Assembly (NCBI GenBank): GCA_964498015.1
Contig: CAZCFT010000001.1
Location: forward strand, 12,608-76,607
Length of the DNA stretch: 64,000 nucleotides
Direction: 5' to 3'
From: CAWEZN01 sp964498015
GTDB taxonomy: Bacteria; Zixibacteria; MSB-5A5; GN15; PGXB01
Every line of letters begins with the position of its first letter. Position 1 is the first letter of the stretch. Below are positions 1 to 9,110 of the stretch, in pieces. A model generated the notes under the pieces. That model did not search any database, was not told the DNA's origin, and worked only from the letters and a program-made list of their open reading frames with translations. Made by a program: the position numbers and the translations under genes.

Positions 1-1
1 T

Positions 2-1345
2 TTAACATGTCCGGTTTGTCTTGGCCTTCCAGGCGCTTTGCCGGTTCTTAACAAGAAAGCTGTCGAGTATGCAATGAAAGTGATCCTGGCAGTGGGAGGA
101 GAGGTACAGCTTCGCTCGGTTTTTGCCCGGAAAAATTATTTCTATCCAGATCTTCCCAAGGGATATCAGATTTCCCAGTTTGATCTTCCACTTGGGGAGG
201 GTGGTGTGGTTGAATTTCAAATTGAAGGGGGAAAAAGTCGGAAGACGGTCCGCTTAAAAAGAATTCATCTTGAGGAGGATGCTGGGAAATCCCTGCATCC
301 AGAGTCCGGGGAAGACTTTACTCGGATCGATCTCAACCGATGCGGCGTTCCACTGATTGAAATTGTCACCGAACCGGAAATCAATACCCCGCAAGAAGCT
401 TATGGATATTTGACAAAACTGAAACAGATGCTTCAGTACCTGCGAATCTGCTCGGCAGATATGGAAAAGGGGCATCTTCGGTGCGATGCCAATGTATCTG
501 TACGACCGGCTGGCGCGCATATACTGGGGATCAGGACGGAAGTAAAAAATCTCAATTCATTCAAAGCTGTTGAAAAGGCTCTGGCCTATGAGATCGAAAG
601 GCAGATCGGCATATTGAAATCCGGCGGCAAGATTGAGCAGTGCACCTTGCTCTGGGACGATAAACGTCAGGCGGCAGAGTCGATGCGATCGAAAGAAGAA
701 TCCCACGATTATAGATACTTCCCCGAACCGGATTTGGTCAATCTCACTATTGATGAAGTCTGGTTGGAAAAAATAAGAGCGGAGCTTCCGGAGTTGGCGG
801 AAGCGCGGGTAAAGCGGTTTATCAGTCAGTACAATATTCCTGAATATGACGCGATGGTTCTGACAGACAGTAGAGAATTGGCGGACTACTATGAAGACCT
901 GATGAAGGAATTCAATGACGGCAAAGCGGCATCCAACTGGATAATGACGGAATTGCTCAGAGTTCTTAATGAAGAAAGGGCGGATATAGCGACATTTCGG
1001 ATTAAGCCAAAGATGCTGGCAGAATTGCTTGGATATGTGCAGAGCGGAAAAATATCCGGTAAAATCGCGAAGGATGTTTTTGTAGAGATGATCGAGACAT
1101 CAAAGACGGCGGGGGAAATAATTTTGTCCAAAGGGTTGACACAGATATCAGACGATTCTTTAATTAGGGGCGTGATTGCCAAAGTCATAGCAGAAAATGA
1201 TGATAATCTCAGAAAATATCTTTCCGGCAAGAAACAGATTTTCGGATTTTTTGTAGGTCAAGTGATTAAAGAAACAGGCGGAAAGGCCAATCCGGGCTTG
1301 GTTAATAAATTATTGAAAGAAAAATTAGATGATCTTGCCGGCTAA
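2..1345 (+). CDS. gatB: Aspartyl/glutamyl-tRNA(Asn/Gln) amidotransferase subunit B, 5' end missing
   Basis: GatB is the subunit of the GatCAB amidotransferase that binds the mischarged tRNA and activates Glu-tRNA(Gln) or Asp-tRNA(Asn) for transamidation. The reading frame is open from base 2 and already encodes the conserved TCPVCLGLPGALPVLN segment near the family's N-terminus, so only the first few dozen residues lie outside the window; the TTG at 38 is not the real start. The catalytic cradle follows, with RIDLNRCGVPLIEIVTEP near visible residue 110 and the DYRYFPEPDL motif. The last roughly 150 residues are the YqeY-like tail that contacts tRNA, ending in KANPGLVNKLLKE. Its stop overlaps the purN start by 17 bases. 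gltX, also in this window, supplies glutamyl-tRNA. Identification is secure. Confidence 0.97.
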   Translation, partial: LTCPVCLGLPGALPVLNKKAVEYAMKVILAVGGEVQLRSVFARKNYFYPDLPKGYQISQFDLPLGEGGVVEFQIEGGKSRKTVRLKRIHLEEDAGKSLHPESGEDFTRIDLNRCGVPLIEIVTEPEINTPQEAYGYLTKLKQMLQYLRICSADMEKGHLRCDANVSVRPAGAHILGIRTEVKNLNSFKAVEKALAYEIERQIGILKSGGKIEQCTLLWDDKRQAAESMRSKEESHDYRYFPEPDLVNLTIDEVWLEKIRAELPELAEARVKRFISQYNIPEYDAMVLTDSRELADYYEDLMKEFNDGKAASNWIMTELLRVLNEERADIATFRIKPKMLAELLGYVQSGKISGKIAKDVFVEMIETSKTAGEIILSKGLTQISDDSLIRGVIAKVIAENDDNLRKYLSGKKQIFGFFVGQVIKETGGKANPGLVNKLLKEKLDDLAG

Positions 1346-1928
1346 ATTGGCTGTTTTCATTTCGGGAAGCGGGACAAACCTTCAATCTCTTATTGATGCA
1401 ATCAAATGCGGCAGGTTGTGCGCAAAAATTGTTCTGGTAGTTTCCAGCAGGAGCGATGCCTTCGGGCTTGAGCGGGCAAAGCAAGAAAAAATCGATACAT
1501 TTCTCTATAAGACCAAAGATTATCCAACCGCGGAAGACGCTGAAAGGGCCTTGCTTGAGGCGCTTAAAGGACATGAAGTTGAATATGTGGCTCTGGCGGG
1601 ATTTCTGAAATTAGCGCCAGACTCCGTCATTCAGAAGTACCAAAATAAAATTACCAATATTCATCCAGCCCTGCTTCCGAAATTTGGGGGAAAGGGGATG
1701 TACGGGCATTTTGTGCATGAGGCTGTCATTGCGGCAGGGGAGAAAGAATCAGGAGCCACGGTTCATATTGTGGATGAAACATATGATCATGGGAAAATAT
1801 TATTGCAGAAGAAAGTGAAAATATATCCCGATGATACGCCCGATACTCTGGCGGCGAGAGTCTTGAGGATAGAGCATCAAATATATCCTGAGGCGCTTGA
1901 ACTTTTGATAAGAGGGAAGATAGAATAA
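1329..1928 (+). CDS. purN: Phosphoribosylglycinamide formyltransferase
   Basis: Transfers a formyl group from 10-formyl-tetrahydrofolate to glycinamide ribonucleotide, the third step of de novo purine synthesis, in the cytoplasm. The 199-residue length is normal. The phosphate-binding loop SGSGTNLQ lies at residues 12-19. The catalytic triad of the family is present: Asn110 and His112 in NIHPALLP, and Asp153 by alignment to Asp144 of the E. coli enzyme. ATG at 1329 lies inside the end of gatB, which implies translational coupling. The stop overlaps the purC start (TAATG). With purC and purH next, this is a purine operon fragment. Confidence 0.96.
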   Translation: MILPAKLAVFISGSGTNLQSLIDAIKCGRLCAKIVLVVSSRSDAFGLERAKQEKIDTFLYKTKDYPTAEDAERALLEALKGHEVEYVALAGFLKLAPDSVIQKYQNKITNIHPALLPKFGGKGMYGHFVHEAVIAAGEKESGATVHIVDETYDHGKILLQKKVKIYPDDTPDTLAARVLRIEHQIYPEALELLIRGKIE

Positions 1929-2824
1929 TGGAAAAGGCTCTCTTGGAAACAGACATAAAGGAATATCCGCTATTTTCACGCGGCAAGGTTCGCGATGTAT
2001 ATGACCTCGGCGATAAATTGCTGATTGTCGCCACCGACAGGGTGTCGGCATTTGATTGCGTGCTACCCAACGGTATTCCCGGTAAAGGAAGAATATTGAC
2101 CGCAATGTCTCTATTCTGGTTTGATCATATTAAAAGTATTATTTTGTCTCATTTGATCGCGGCCGACGTAAGTCAATTCCCTGCAAACCTGCATAAATAT
2201 CGCGAGATTCTTGACGGGAGAGCGATGCTGGTTGTTAAGGCAGAGAGAATTGATATTGAATGCGTTGTACGGGGATATATCTCCGGCTCGCTGTGGAAAG
2301 AGTTGACAGCGGCGCGCAAGAATGGAAGCAACGAAGCGCTCGGATTCAAATTCCCTCCTAACTTGCGCGAATCAGATAAGCTCCCAGAGCCTGTTTTTAC
2401 GCCAGCGATCAAATCTGATGATGGCCACGACGAGAATATCTCATTTGAGCAGATGGCCAAGATTGTGGGCGCTGAGACGGCGGCAATGTGCCGTTCGAAG
2501 TCCATTGATATTTATAAGAAGACTTCAGAATATGCTCGCGGCCGGGGAATCATAATAGCCGATACCAAGTTTGAATTTGGGTTTCACAATGGCAGATTGA
2601 TTATAATTGATGAGATTCTATCGCCTGATTCCTCGCGGTTCTGGCCTCTTGAACAATATGTTCCCGGCAAAGGCCAGCCATCGTTTGACAAGCAATTTAT
2701 CCGCGACTATCTTGCCGGACTCGATTGGGACAAAAATCCTCCGGCGCCGAGTTTACCGGAAGAAATTTTGCTAAAATCCGCCGCCAAGTATAAAGAGGCG
2801 GAAAAATTGTTGACAGGAAAGTAA
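1928..2824 (+). CDS. purC: Phosphoribosylaminoimidazole-succinocarboxamide synthase
   Basis: SAICAR synthase condenses CAIR with aspartate using ATP in purine synthesis. The N-terminal ATP-binding stretch GKVRDVYDLGDKLLIVATD and the nearby SAFDCVLPNGIPGKG loop are diagnostic, as are VRGYISGSLWKE and IIADTKFEFGF further on. At 298 residues it is the longer form of the family, like yeast ADE1 rather than the roughly 240-residue E. coli enzyme. It overlaps purN by one base and ends two bases before purH, so the three purine genes are very likely co-transcribed. Confidence 0.96.
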   Translation: MEKALLETDIKEYPLFSRGKVRDVYDLGDKLLIVATDRVSAFDCVLPNGIPGKGRILTAMSLFWFDHIKSIILSHLIAADVSQFPANLHKYREILDGRAMLVVKAERIDIECVVRGYISGSLWKELTAARKNGSNEALGFKFPPNLRESDKLPEPVFTPAIKSDDGHDENISFEQMAKIVGAETAAMCRSKSIDIYKKTSEYARGRGIIIADTKFEFGFHNGRLIIIDEILSPDSSRFWPLEQYVPGKGQPSFDKQFIRDYLAGLDWDKNPPAPSLPEEILLKSAAKYKEAEKLLTGK

Positions 2825-2825
2825 T

Positions 2826-4397
2826 ATGAACGATTTGATAAAGATTAGAAGGGCGCTGATATCAGTTTCCGACAAAGCAGGTCTTGTTGATTTTGCCGGA
2901 GCGCTGGTCAAATATAAAATAGAGATTATTTCCACGGGGGGAACATTAGCGGCGCTCAAGAAAGATGGAATTCATGCCGTTTCTGTGTCCACATTCACCG
3001 GGGCGCCTGAAATTCTTGGTGGGCGCGTGAAAACTTTGCATCCCAAAATCCATGCCGGGATTCTCTATCGCCGTGATAATGAAGATGACTGCGAGGAAAT
3101 GACGCATCAGGAATACAAACCGATCGATATGGTAGTCGTGAATTTGTACCCGTTTGAGAAAAAGGTTGACAACTCTAAGTCAACGGAAAAAGAAATAATA
3201 GAGAATATCGACATCGGCGGTCCATCTATGGTGAGAGCGGCGGCCAAGAATTTCTCGGGGGTGGCGGTAGTGACCTCGCCGAGTGATTATGAATTAATAA
3301 TCGAGGAAATGGCGAAAAATGAAGGGGCTCTTGGGCTGGAATTCAGGCGTCGTCTGGCGGCGACCGCATTTGATTTGACCCACAAATATGACAAGGCGGT
3401 AGCCGCATATTTTGTTTCCGGCAAAGGTACAGAAGGGGATAAGTTCCCTCATAAGCTCAATCTGTCTTTCAATCTTAAGTCATCGCTTCGATATGGAGAA
3501 AATCCTCACCAGCAAGGGGCATATTATCAAGATAAAAAATATGCCGGTCCTTCGCTGACTAAAGCTGAGATTCTTTCCGGCAAGGAGCTTTCATATAATA
3601 ATATTGCTGACATGGATGCCTGCCTTGATATGATTCTCGATTTCAGGGAGCCGTTTGCATGCGTGTTGAAACATGCTAATCCGTGCGGAGCGGCTGTGGG
3701 AAAAACAATCGACGCGGCCTACAGGGATGCTCTCGCGTCTGATCCGCTTTCGGCTTTTGGCTCAATCATCGGACTTAACAAACAGGTTGATATAGAGGCG
3801 GCCAAATTGCTGTATGATACGGGGTTTGTTGAGTGTATTCTGGCGCCAGGATACGATCCGGAAGCCCTGGAATTGCTCAAAAAAAAGAAGGCGCGTCGAA
3901 TTTTGGCTCTTCCCGGAATATCTTCCGGTCGCTCTGGGGGAGAGATGGTTTTCAAGTTTATTCGGGGAGGCCTTCTTTTTCAAACCGCCGACGAACATGA
4001 GATTGATATGTCGGCTCTGCAAGTTGTCAGTAAGCGTAAGCCGACCGAAGGAGAAATCAAGTCGCTATTATTCGCATGGAAAATAGTCAAGCATACTAAA
4101 TCAAATGCAATTGTGATTGCCAGGGATTCGGCGACAGTCGGGATTGGAATGGGGCAGACATCACGGGTTGATTCTTCAGCTCTGGCGGTCAAACGAGCCG
4201 GTGTGCGGGCTAAAGGGGCGGTTTTGGCTTCGGATGCTTTTTTCCCAATGCCTGACGGAGTCGAGGTCGCTCTTGACGCGGGGGTCACTGCCATCATTCA
4301 GCCGGGTGGTTCCAAAGGAGACCCCCAAGCGATCGAGGCAGTCAATAAGGCCGGGGCGGCAATGGTTTTCACCGGCATAAGGCATTTTAAGCATTAA
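2826..4397 (+). CDS. purH: Bifunctional AICAR formyltransferase/IMP cyclohydrolase
   Basis: Catalyses the last two steps to IMP. Residues 1 to about 200 form the MGS-like cyclohydrolase domain (ALISVSDKAGLVDFA near the start, ISTGGT near residue 37, GGRVKTLHPKIHAGIL). The remainder is the AICAR transformylase, with SLRYGENPHQQ and the catalytic Lys-His pair in VLKHANPCGAA, ending with IIQPGGSKGD and VFTGIRHFKH. At 523 residues it is complete. It follows purC after one base and closes the purine cluster. Recognition is secure. Confidence 0.97.
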   Translation: MNDLIKIRRALISVSDKAGLVDFAGALVKYKIEIISTGGTLAALKKDGIHAVSVSTFTGAPEILGGRVKTLHPKIHAGILYRRDNEDDCEEMTHQEYKPIDMVVVNLYPFEKKVDNSKSTEKEIIENIDIGGPSMVRAAAKNFSGVAVVTSPSDYELIIEEMAKNEGALGLEFRRRLAATAFDLTHKYDKAVAAYFVSGKGTEGDKFPHKLNLSFNLKSSLRYGENPHQQGAYYQDKKYAGPSLTKAEILSGKELSYNNIADMDACLDMILDFREPFACVLKHANPCGAAVGKTIDAAYRDALASDPLSAFGSIIGLNKQVDIEAAKLLYDTGFVECILAPGYDPEALELLKKKKARRILALPGISSGRSGGEMVFKFIRGGLLFQTADEHEIDMSALQVVSKRKPTEGEIKSLLFAWKIVKHTKSNAIVIARDSATVGIGMGQTSRVDSSALAVKRAGVRAKGAVLASDAFFPMPDGVEVALDAGVTAIIQPGGSKGDPQAIEAVNKAGAAMVFTGIRHFKH

Positions 4398-4405
4398 ACT
4401 TACCC

Positions 4406-4425
4406 GTTTCTCAAAGAAACTTCTT
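4406..4425 (+). terminator. Weak terminator-like hairpin after purH
   Basis: A perfect 6-bp inverted repeat (GTTTCT / AGAAAC, 3-base loop) is followed by TTCTT. It sits just after purH and before a promoter-like sequence, so it may end the purine transcript. The stem is AT-rich and the U-tract is poor, so the call is tentative. Confidence 0.3.
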
Positions 4426-4452
4426 GCGTACCTTAGACTTTGGGCTTAAATT
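4424..4452 (+). promoter_or_regulatory. Possible sigma-70-type promoter for smg-coaBC-dnaB cluster
   Basis: TTGCGT at 4424-4429 and TAAATT at 4447-4452 are separated by 17 bases, 36 bases ahead of the chosen GTG start of the DUF494 gene. It is a modest match, supported mainly by its position after the purH hairpin. Confidence 0.33.
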
Positions 4453-4488
4453 TGCATAGTATTGATTAAATTTCGGAAAGGAACGACG

Positions 4489-4962
4489 GTGGGAGATAGA
4501 GTTCTGGAAATAGTCGTCCTGCTGATGACCCATATTCGGGAAACCAGGGGGCAACTGGACAATCTTGAGGATATTTCCGATACTCTGAAAAGCCAGGGGT
4601 TTACGGAAAATGAAATCAGTTCCGCTTATTCCTGGGTCTTGGACCAGTTGCAGACGGACTCCCAACTCATTCATAATCTATCTCTTTCCAATGCATCGTT
4701 CAGAATCCTGAGCGATATCGAACGGCGCCATTTTCTTCCCGAAGCTTTTGGATATCTGCTTCAACTCAAGCATCTCGGCCTGCTCAACGACGGACAATTG
4801 GAGCTTATCTTGGAGAGAGGCCTGATGATGGGGCCCGCTCCGATTGACCTCGAGCAAATCCGGATGGTAATCGGAACAGTGCTTTTTCATGAGACGGGGC
4901 GCCCTGAACTGATCCGCCAGCCAGCTTATTTCTTCAATGATGAAGACGGGCTGATTAATTAG
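4489..4962 (+). CDS. smg: Smg/DUF494 family protein
   Basis: DUF494 (Smg in E. coli) is a small conserved protein of unknown biochemical role, often encoded near dprA or topA. The N-terminus GDRVLEIVVLLM and the C-terminal part (LEQIRMVIGTVLFHETG) match the family layout. I chose GTG at 4489 because GGAAAGGA lies about 7 bases upstream and the protein then starts as other Smg proteins do (157 residues); the TTG at 4462 would add nine residues. It precedes coaBC by 28 bases. The link to coaBC and DNA-repair genes is only positional. Confidence 0.8.
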   Translation: MGDRVLEIVVLLMTHIRETRGQLDNLEDISDTLKSQGFTENEISSAYSWVLDQLQTDSQLIHNLSLSNASFRILSDIERRHFLPEAFGYLLQLKHLGLLNDGQLELILERGLMMGPAPIDLEQIRMVIGTVLFHETGRPELIRQPAYFFNDEDGLIN

Positions 4963-4990
4963 ATCAGAGTTTTTGTTTCTAAGAAAATAA

Positions 4991-6184
4991 ATGCCTTTTA
5001 AGGGAAAAAAGATAATTGTCGGTCTGACCGGCGGGATTGCGGCCTATAAAATCCCGCCATTAATAAGACTATTGAAAAAAGGCTCTGCCGATGTGCGGGC
5101 TATAATGACGCCGAATTCAACGAAATTTATCACGTCTCTCACGATAGAGACTGTGTCACAAAACCCGGTCTCGCTGGAGATGTTCCCGGAAGATAGATTT
5201 GTGGGGACGCATCATATAGATTTAGCTGATTGGCCGGACGTATTTATTATTGCGCCGGCCACGGCGAATTTTATTGCGAAAGTGTCATCCGGAATCTGCG
5301 ATGACTTGTTGACGACGGTGATGTGCGCTACCAAGAAACCTGTCATTATCGCGCCAGCCATGAATACAAATATGTATTTGAACTCGATTACTCAGAAAAA
5401 TATTCAATATCTGAAATCTCTTGGGTATTTATTTATCGAACCGGGAGAAGGGGAGTTGGCCTGCAATACTTATGGAAAGGGGCGGATGGCGGAACCTCAA
5501 GAAATATCTTCTTTTGTCTTGAGTCTGTTTCAAAAAAAAAAGCTTCTGATTAATAAGAAAGTTCTGGTGACGGCCGGACCTTGCCGCGAGGCGATTGATC
5601 CGGTACGGTATATTTCGAATCGTTCGTCTGGAAAAATGGGTTATGCTATTGCGGCCTCGGCAAAAGCGGCGGGGGCTAAAGTTGTTTTGATATCCGGCCC
5701 GACCAGCCTCGTCCCAGAATTTGGAATCGAGACGCATAGAGTGGAATCGACCGACGAAATGTTCAGGGCGGTCAAGAAGGAATTTTCAAAGAGCGATATT
5801 GTCATTATGGCCGCGGCCCCGGCCGATTTCATGACTAAAAAGAAATCGGGGCAGAAAATAAAAAAGGGAACAGGGGATTTGTCGCTTGAATTGATTCCAA
5901 CGATAGATATATTGAACTCTTTGAAGAAATCGAAAAGAAAGGGCCAGATTGTAGTCGGGTTTGCCTTAGAAACAGAGAATGGACTCACTAATGCAAAGGA
6001 TAAATTGAAAGAAAAGGGATTGGACCTGATAATTTTAAATATGGTCGGCGAGAGTATGCCATTTGATAGCGAGAGTAATCAGGCCTCTCTGGTCTATAAA
6101 AGTGGCAGGACGGAAGCCTTGCCTATGATGAGTAAGATGGAACTGGCGAATCTTATAGTAGAAAAGATTGCTAAGTTGAAATGA
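4991..6184 (+). CDS. coaBC: Bifunctional phosphopantothenoylcysteine decarboxylase/synthase
   Basis: Makes 4'-phosphopantetheine for coenzyme A. The N-terminal CoaC flavoprotein domain (residues 1 to about 180) has VGLTGGIAAYK, the catalytic-His region THHIDLADW, the PAMNTNMY motif, and GELACNTYGKGRMAEP carrying the conserved active-site Cys. The CoaB synthetase domain starts near residue 185 with VLVTAGPCREAIDPVRYISN and has NRSSGKMGYA and the later IIVGFALETEN-like stretch. At 397 residues it is a full-length fusion. Its TGA overlaps the ATG of the next gene (ATGA), indicating coupling. Confidence 0.96.
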   Translation: MPFKGKKIIVGLTGGIAAYKIPPLIRLLKKGSADVRAIMTPNSTKFITSLTIETVSQNPVSLEMFPEDRFVGTHHIDLADWPDVFIIAPATANFIAKVSSGICDDLLTTVMCATKKPVIIAPAMNTNMYLNSITQKNIQYLKSLGYLFIEPGEGELACNTYGKGRMAEPQEISSFVLSLFQKKKLLINKKVLVTAGPCREAIDPVRYISNRSSGKMGYAIAASAKAAGAKVVLISGPTSLVPEFGIETHRVESTDEMFRAVKKEFSKSDIVIMAAAPADFMTKKKSGQKIKKGTGDLSLELIPTIDILNSLKKSKRKGQIVVGFALETENGLTNAKDKLKEKGLDLIILNMVGESMPFDSESNQASLVYKSGRTEALPMMSKMELANLIVEKIAKLK

Positions 6185-6906
6185 TCGACTGGAAACAAAA
6201 TCTGGACAGGCGCACAGCGATTCTTCTAAGACAAGCCTTAAGATGCCAGATGGATATCGGCATAGGAGATATTTTGATTGACCCCAAAGGAGTGAGAGAG
6301 AAGCAGGAAAAGCTTGCCAAAAGCGGCAGAAAAATCAGATCGAAGGCATACGGTTCATTGGAGGAGCATAATAAGGCGATTTGCGAATGTCAGAAATGTC
6401 CTCTCGGATCAACGAGGACAAAATTTGTCTATGGAGTCGGCAATCCCAATGCGGACTTGCTGTTTATCGGCGAGGCCCCGGGTCGGGATGAAGATCTGCA
6501 GGGAGAGCCATTTGTAGGAAGAGCCGGGCAATTGCTTGACAAAATCCTGACCGCGGTAGGTTTTAAGCGGGAAGAAGTGTATATCGCCAATATTCTCAAA
6601 TGCCGCCCTCCCAACAATCGCGATCCTCAACCGGATGAAATGGCGACCTGCATGCCATATTTGCTGGAGCAGATTCAGCTTATCAAGCCCAAGATAATCT
6701 GCGCACTGGGTCGAATATCGGCGCAGGCATTGCTTAAGACGACTACCCCGATCGGCAAGCTTCGCGGACAATGGCATGATTTTAATGGTATTCCATTTTT
6801 TATCACCTATCATCCGGCGGCGCTTTTGAGATTTCCGGCGTACAAACGCGATGTCTGGGAGGATATCCAGAAACTGCGGGTTAAATATGACGAATTGGCT
6901 TCATAG
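6181..6906 (+). CDS. Family 4 (Fe-S) uracil-DNA glycosylase
   Basis: Removes uracil from DNA in base-excision repair. The catalytic core starts near residue 66; GEAPGRDED near residue 98 is the family motif A and HPAALLR near residue 210 the C-terminal motif. Four cysteines at 70, 73, 141 (KCRPP) and 157 have the spacing expected for the [4Fe-4S] ligands of thermophile-type UDGa enzymes. A basic N-terminal extension of about 60 residues has no clear domain. The start overlaps coaBC by four bases and dnaB follows after seven bases, placing it in a replication/repair cluster. Confidence 0.93.
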   Translation: MIDWKQNLDRRTAILLRQALRCQMDIGIGDILIDPKGVREKQEKLAKSGRKIRSKAYGSLEEHNKAICECQKCPLGSTRTKFVYGVGNPNADLLFIGEAPGRDEDLQGEPFVGRAGQLLDKILTAVGFKREEVYIANILKCRPPNNRDPQPDEMATCMPYLLEQIQLIKPKIICALGRISAQALLKTTTPIGKLRGQWHDFNGIPFFITYHPAALLRFPAYKRDVWEDIQKLRVKYDELAS

Positions 6907-6913
6907 ATAAATT

Positions 6914-8329
6914 ATGGCCGCAAAGATTGATAAAGATAAAGAGATTTCCCGTCTCGAACCGCCGCAATCGATAGACGCCGAACAGCAGATTATCGGGGCT
7001 ATATTAAAAGATACTGAAGCGATCAGCGCCGTGATCGAAATAATTGATTCTGAAGACCACTTTTATGTTCCCCGGCATCGAATAATTTTTAGGGCGATAT
7101 TGGGCTTGTACGAAAAAAATGGCCCGTGCGATATAACTACCGTGGCCGACGAATTGACCAAAATGGATCAACTGGAAAAAGTGGGCGGGCGGCTGTATCT
7201 GGTCGATCTGGTAAGTGGGGTTGTCTCTACATCTAATGTGGTTTCCTATGCCAACATAATCCTTGAGAAATCCGTTTTGCGGCGATTAATAAATGTCTCG
7301 AACGGCATTGTAAAAGATTGTTATGAACTGGAGGGGGAAGTTACCGAAATACTCGACAATGCCGAACAGAACATTTTTTCCATTTCGGAGAGTCGTCTTA
7401 GGAAAGGTTTCACGCATCTGGCCCAGCTTCTCCCCAAAACATTCGAGCAGATAGAGGATTTTCAGGAAACCAAGGGGGGGCTGGTCGGGTTAAAAACCGG
7501 CTTCAACGAATTGGATGCGCTCACTGCAGGATTGCACAATGGAGATTTCATAGTTATCGCCGGACGCCCATCGATGGGTAAAACGGCATTCGCGCTGAAT
7601 ATCGCCGAACAGGTAGCAGTGGAAGAAAAAATTCCCGTCGGCATATTTTCGATAGAAATGTCCAAGGAACAGGTGGCTTTAAGGTTCTTATGCGGTCGCG
7701 CCAGAATAAGTCAGCATCTTCTGAGAACCGACCGCCTGAGAGATTCTCAGTGGCAGAAACTGACGCATGCCTTTCAGCCATTATCTGATGCCCCGATTTT
7801 TGTCGATGATTCCGCCACTCTTTCGACCCTTGAGATGCGCGCTAAGGCACGTCGCCTGAAAGCGCAGCATAATGTGGGGCTTCTTATTATAGACTATATC
7901 CAGATGATGCATAGCGCAGCAAGAACTGAAAACCGCCAGCAGGAAATTGCCATGATTTCGCGCTCTTTGAAAACTCTGGCCAAGGAATTGAATATTCCTG
8001 TGATTGCCTGCAGTCAACTTTCCCGCATGGTCGAAATTCGCGGCGGGGATAAAAGACCACAGTTGTCGGATTTGCGCGAGTCAGGAGCGATTGAGCAGGA
8101 CTCCGACGTGGTTATGTTCATTTATCGGCCGGAGTTTTATCTATCCCATCTTGGAAAAGAGGATCCCAAACGGATGGAGGTTGAAGGGAAAGCTGAAATT
8201 ATTATATCCAAGCAGAGAAACGGTCCGACTGGTACTGTCGAACTGGCCTTTGTCAAAGATATTGTCCGTTTTGAGAATTTGTCTTATCAGCCATATGTGG
8301 CTGGGGAAGAGGAAGCGCCGCCGTTTTAA
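6914..8329 (+). CDS. dnaB: Replicative DNA helicase DnaB
   Basis: Hexameric helicase that unwinds DNA ahead of the replisome. The N-terminal primase-interaction domain begins near residue 16 (PQSIDAEQQIIGAIL). The RecA-like C-terminal domain has Walker A GRPSMGKTAFAL near residue 217, Walker B LLIIDYIQMM, and DLRESGAIEQDSDVV. At 471 residues it is typical, and no intein is present. The stop is directly followed by the mlaE ATG with no intervening base, which is unusual for functionally unrelated genes but consistent with one long transcript. Confidence 0.97.
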   Translation: MAAKIDKDKEISRLEPPQSIDAEQQIIGAILKDTEAISAVIEIIDSEDHFYVPRHRIIFRAILGLYEKNGPCDITTVADELTKMDQLEKVGGRLYLVDLVSGVVSTSNVVSYANIILEKSVLRRLINVSNGIVKDCYELEGEVTEILDNAEQNIFSISESRLRKGFTHLAQLLPKTFEQIEDFQETKGGLVGLKTGFNELDALTAGLHNGDFIVIAGRPSMGKTAFALNIAEQVAVEEKIPVGIFSIEMSKEQVALRFLCGRARISQHLLRTDRLRDSQWQKLTHAFQPLSDAPIFVDDSATLSTLEMRAKARRLKAQHNVGLLIIDYIQMMHSAARTENRQQEIAMISRSLKTLAKELNIPVIACSQLSRMVEIRGGDKRPQLSDLRESGAIEQDSDVVMFIYRPEFYLSHLGKEDPKRMEVEGKAEIIISKQRNGPTGTVELAFVKDIVRFENLSYQPYVAGEEEAPPF

Positions 8330-9109
8330 ATGTCAAATGGATTCCTGGTCATCGGACGTCGGGCGATTAATTTTATCACCCGCCTTGGAAGCGCCTTTAT
8401 CCTTCTGCTAAAATCCCTGTACTATTTCAAAGATATTCCTCGCTCGTTTGGTCAGATAATAGAGCAATGTTTTTTCATAGGAAATAAATCCCTTGCGCTG
8501 GTAATTATAACTTCCATTTTCATAGGCGCTGTTTCAGCCTGGCAGGCGGCGTATCAGTTCAAATTTATCGGAGCTCCCCTCCGCTATTTGGGAGCGGCAG
8601 TCGGCAAGGCCGTTGTGATTGAACTGGCGCCTGTTTTGATGGCGCTGGTGATTGCCGGCAGGGTTGGCGCCGGCATTGCCGCGGAGATTGGCGCTATGAG
8701 AGTCACCGAACAAATCGACGCCCTGGAATCGATGGCAATAAGCCCGGTCAGGTATTTGGTGATGCCCCGTCTCTTGGCCAGCGTCATAATGATTCCTCTT
8801 TTGACCATATTTTCGGCATTCGTGGCCATCGCGGGCGCAATGGCTGTTTCTGTGCTTTTTGTTGATATCTCGCACGAAACATTCTTGAGCGGCGTAAAGA
8901 ATTCATTTGAATTTATTGATCTCGTCTCGGGACTTATCAAATCAGCGATCTTCGGCACAATTATCGGAATTGTCGGATGTCATGAGGGGTATCACGCTGA
9001 GGGAGGCGCGCGCGGTGTTGGTAAGGCAACCACAGAAGCGGTTGTCATCGCGGCAGTAATGGTTCTGATTGCCGACTATTTAATCGCTACTGTTCTATTT
9101 AAGGTATGA
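8330..9109 (+). CDS. mlaE: MlaE-type ABC transporter permease
   Basis: Inner-membrane permease of the Mla/MCE retrograde phospholipid transporter. The 259-residue protein has the family layout: an amphipathic N-terminal helix, then about five hydrophobic segments, with the conserved ELAPVLMALVIAGRVGAGIA region near residue 98 and GAMRVTEQIDALESM, which contacts the ATPase. MlaF follows after one base. No MCE-domain (MlaD) gene follows, which is the usual third member; radA comes instead. Confidence 0.93.
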   Translation: MSNGFLVIGRRAINFITRLGSAFILLLKSLYYFKDIPRSFGQIIEQCFFIGNKSLALVIITSIFIGAVSAWQAAYQFKFIGAPLRYLGAAVGKAVVIELAPVLMALVIAGRVGAGIAAEIGAMRVTEQIDALESMAISPVRYLVMPRLLASVIMIPLLTIFSAFVAIAGAMAVSVLFVDISHETFLSGVKNSFEFIDLVSGLIKSAIFGTIIGIVGCHEGYHAEGGARGVGKATTEAVVIAAVMVLIADYLIATVLFKV

Positions 9110-9110
9110 G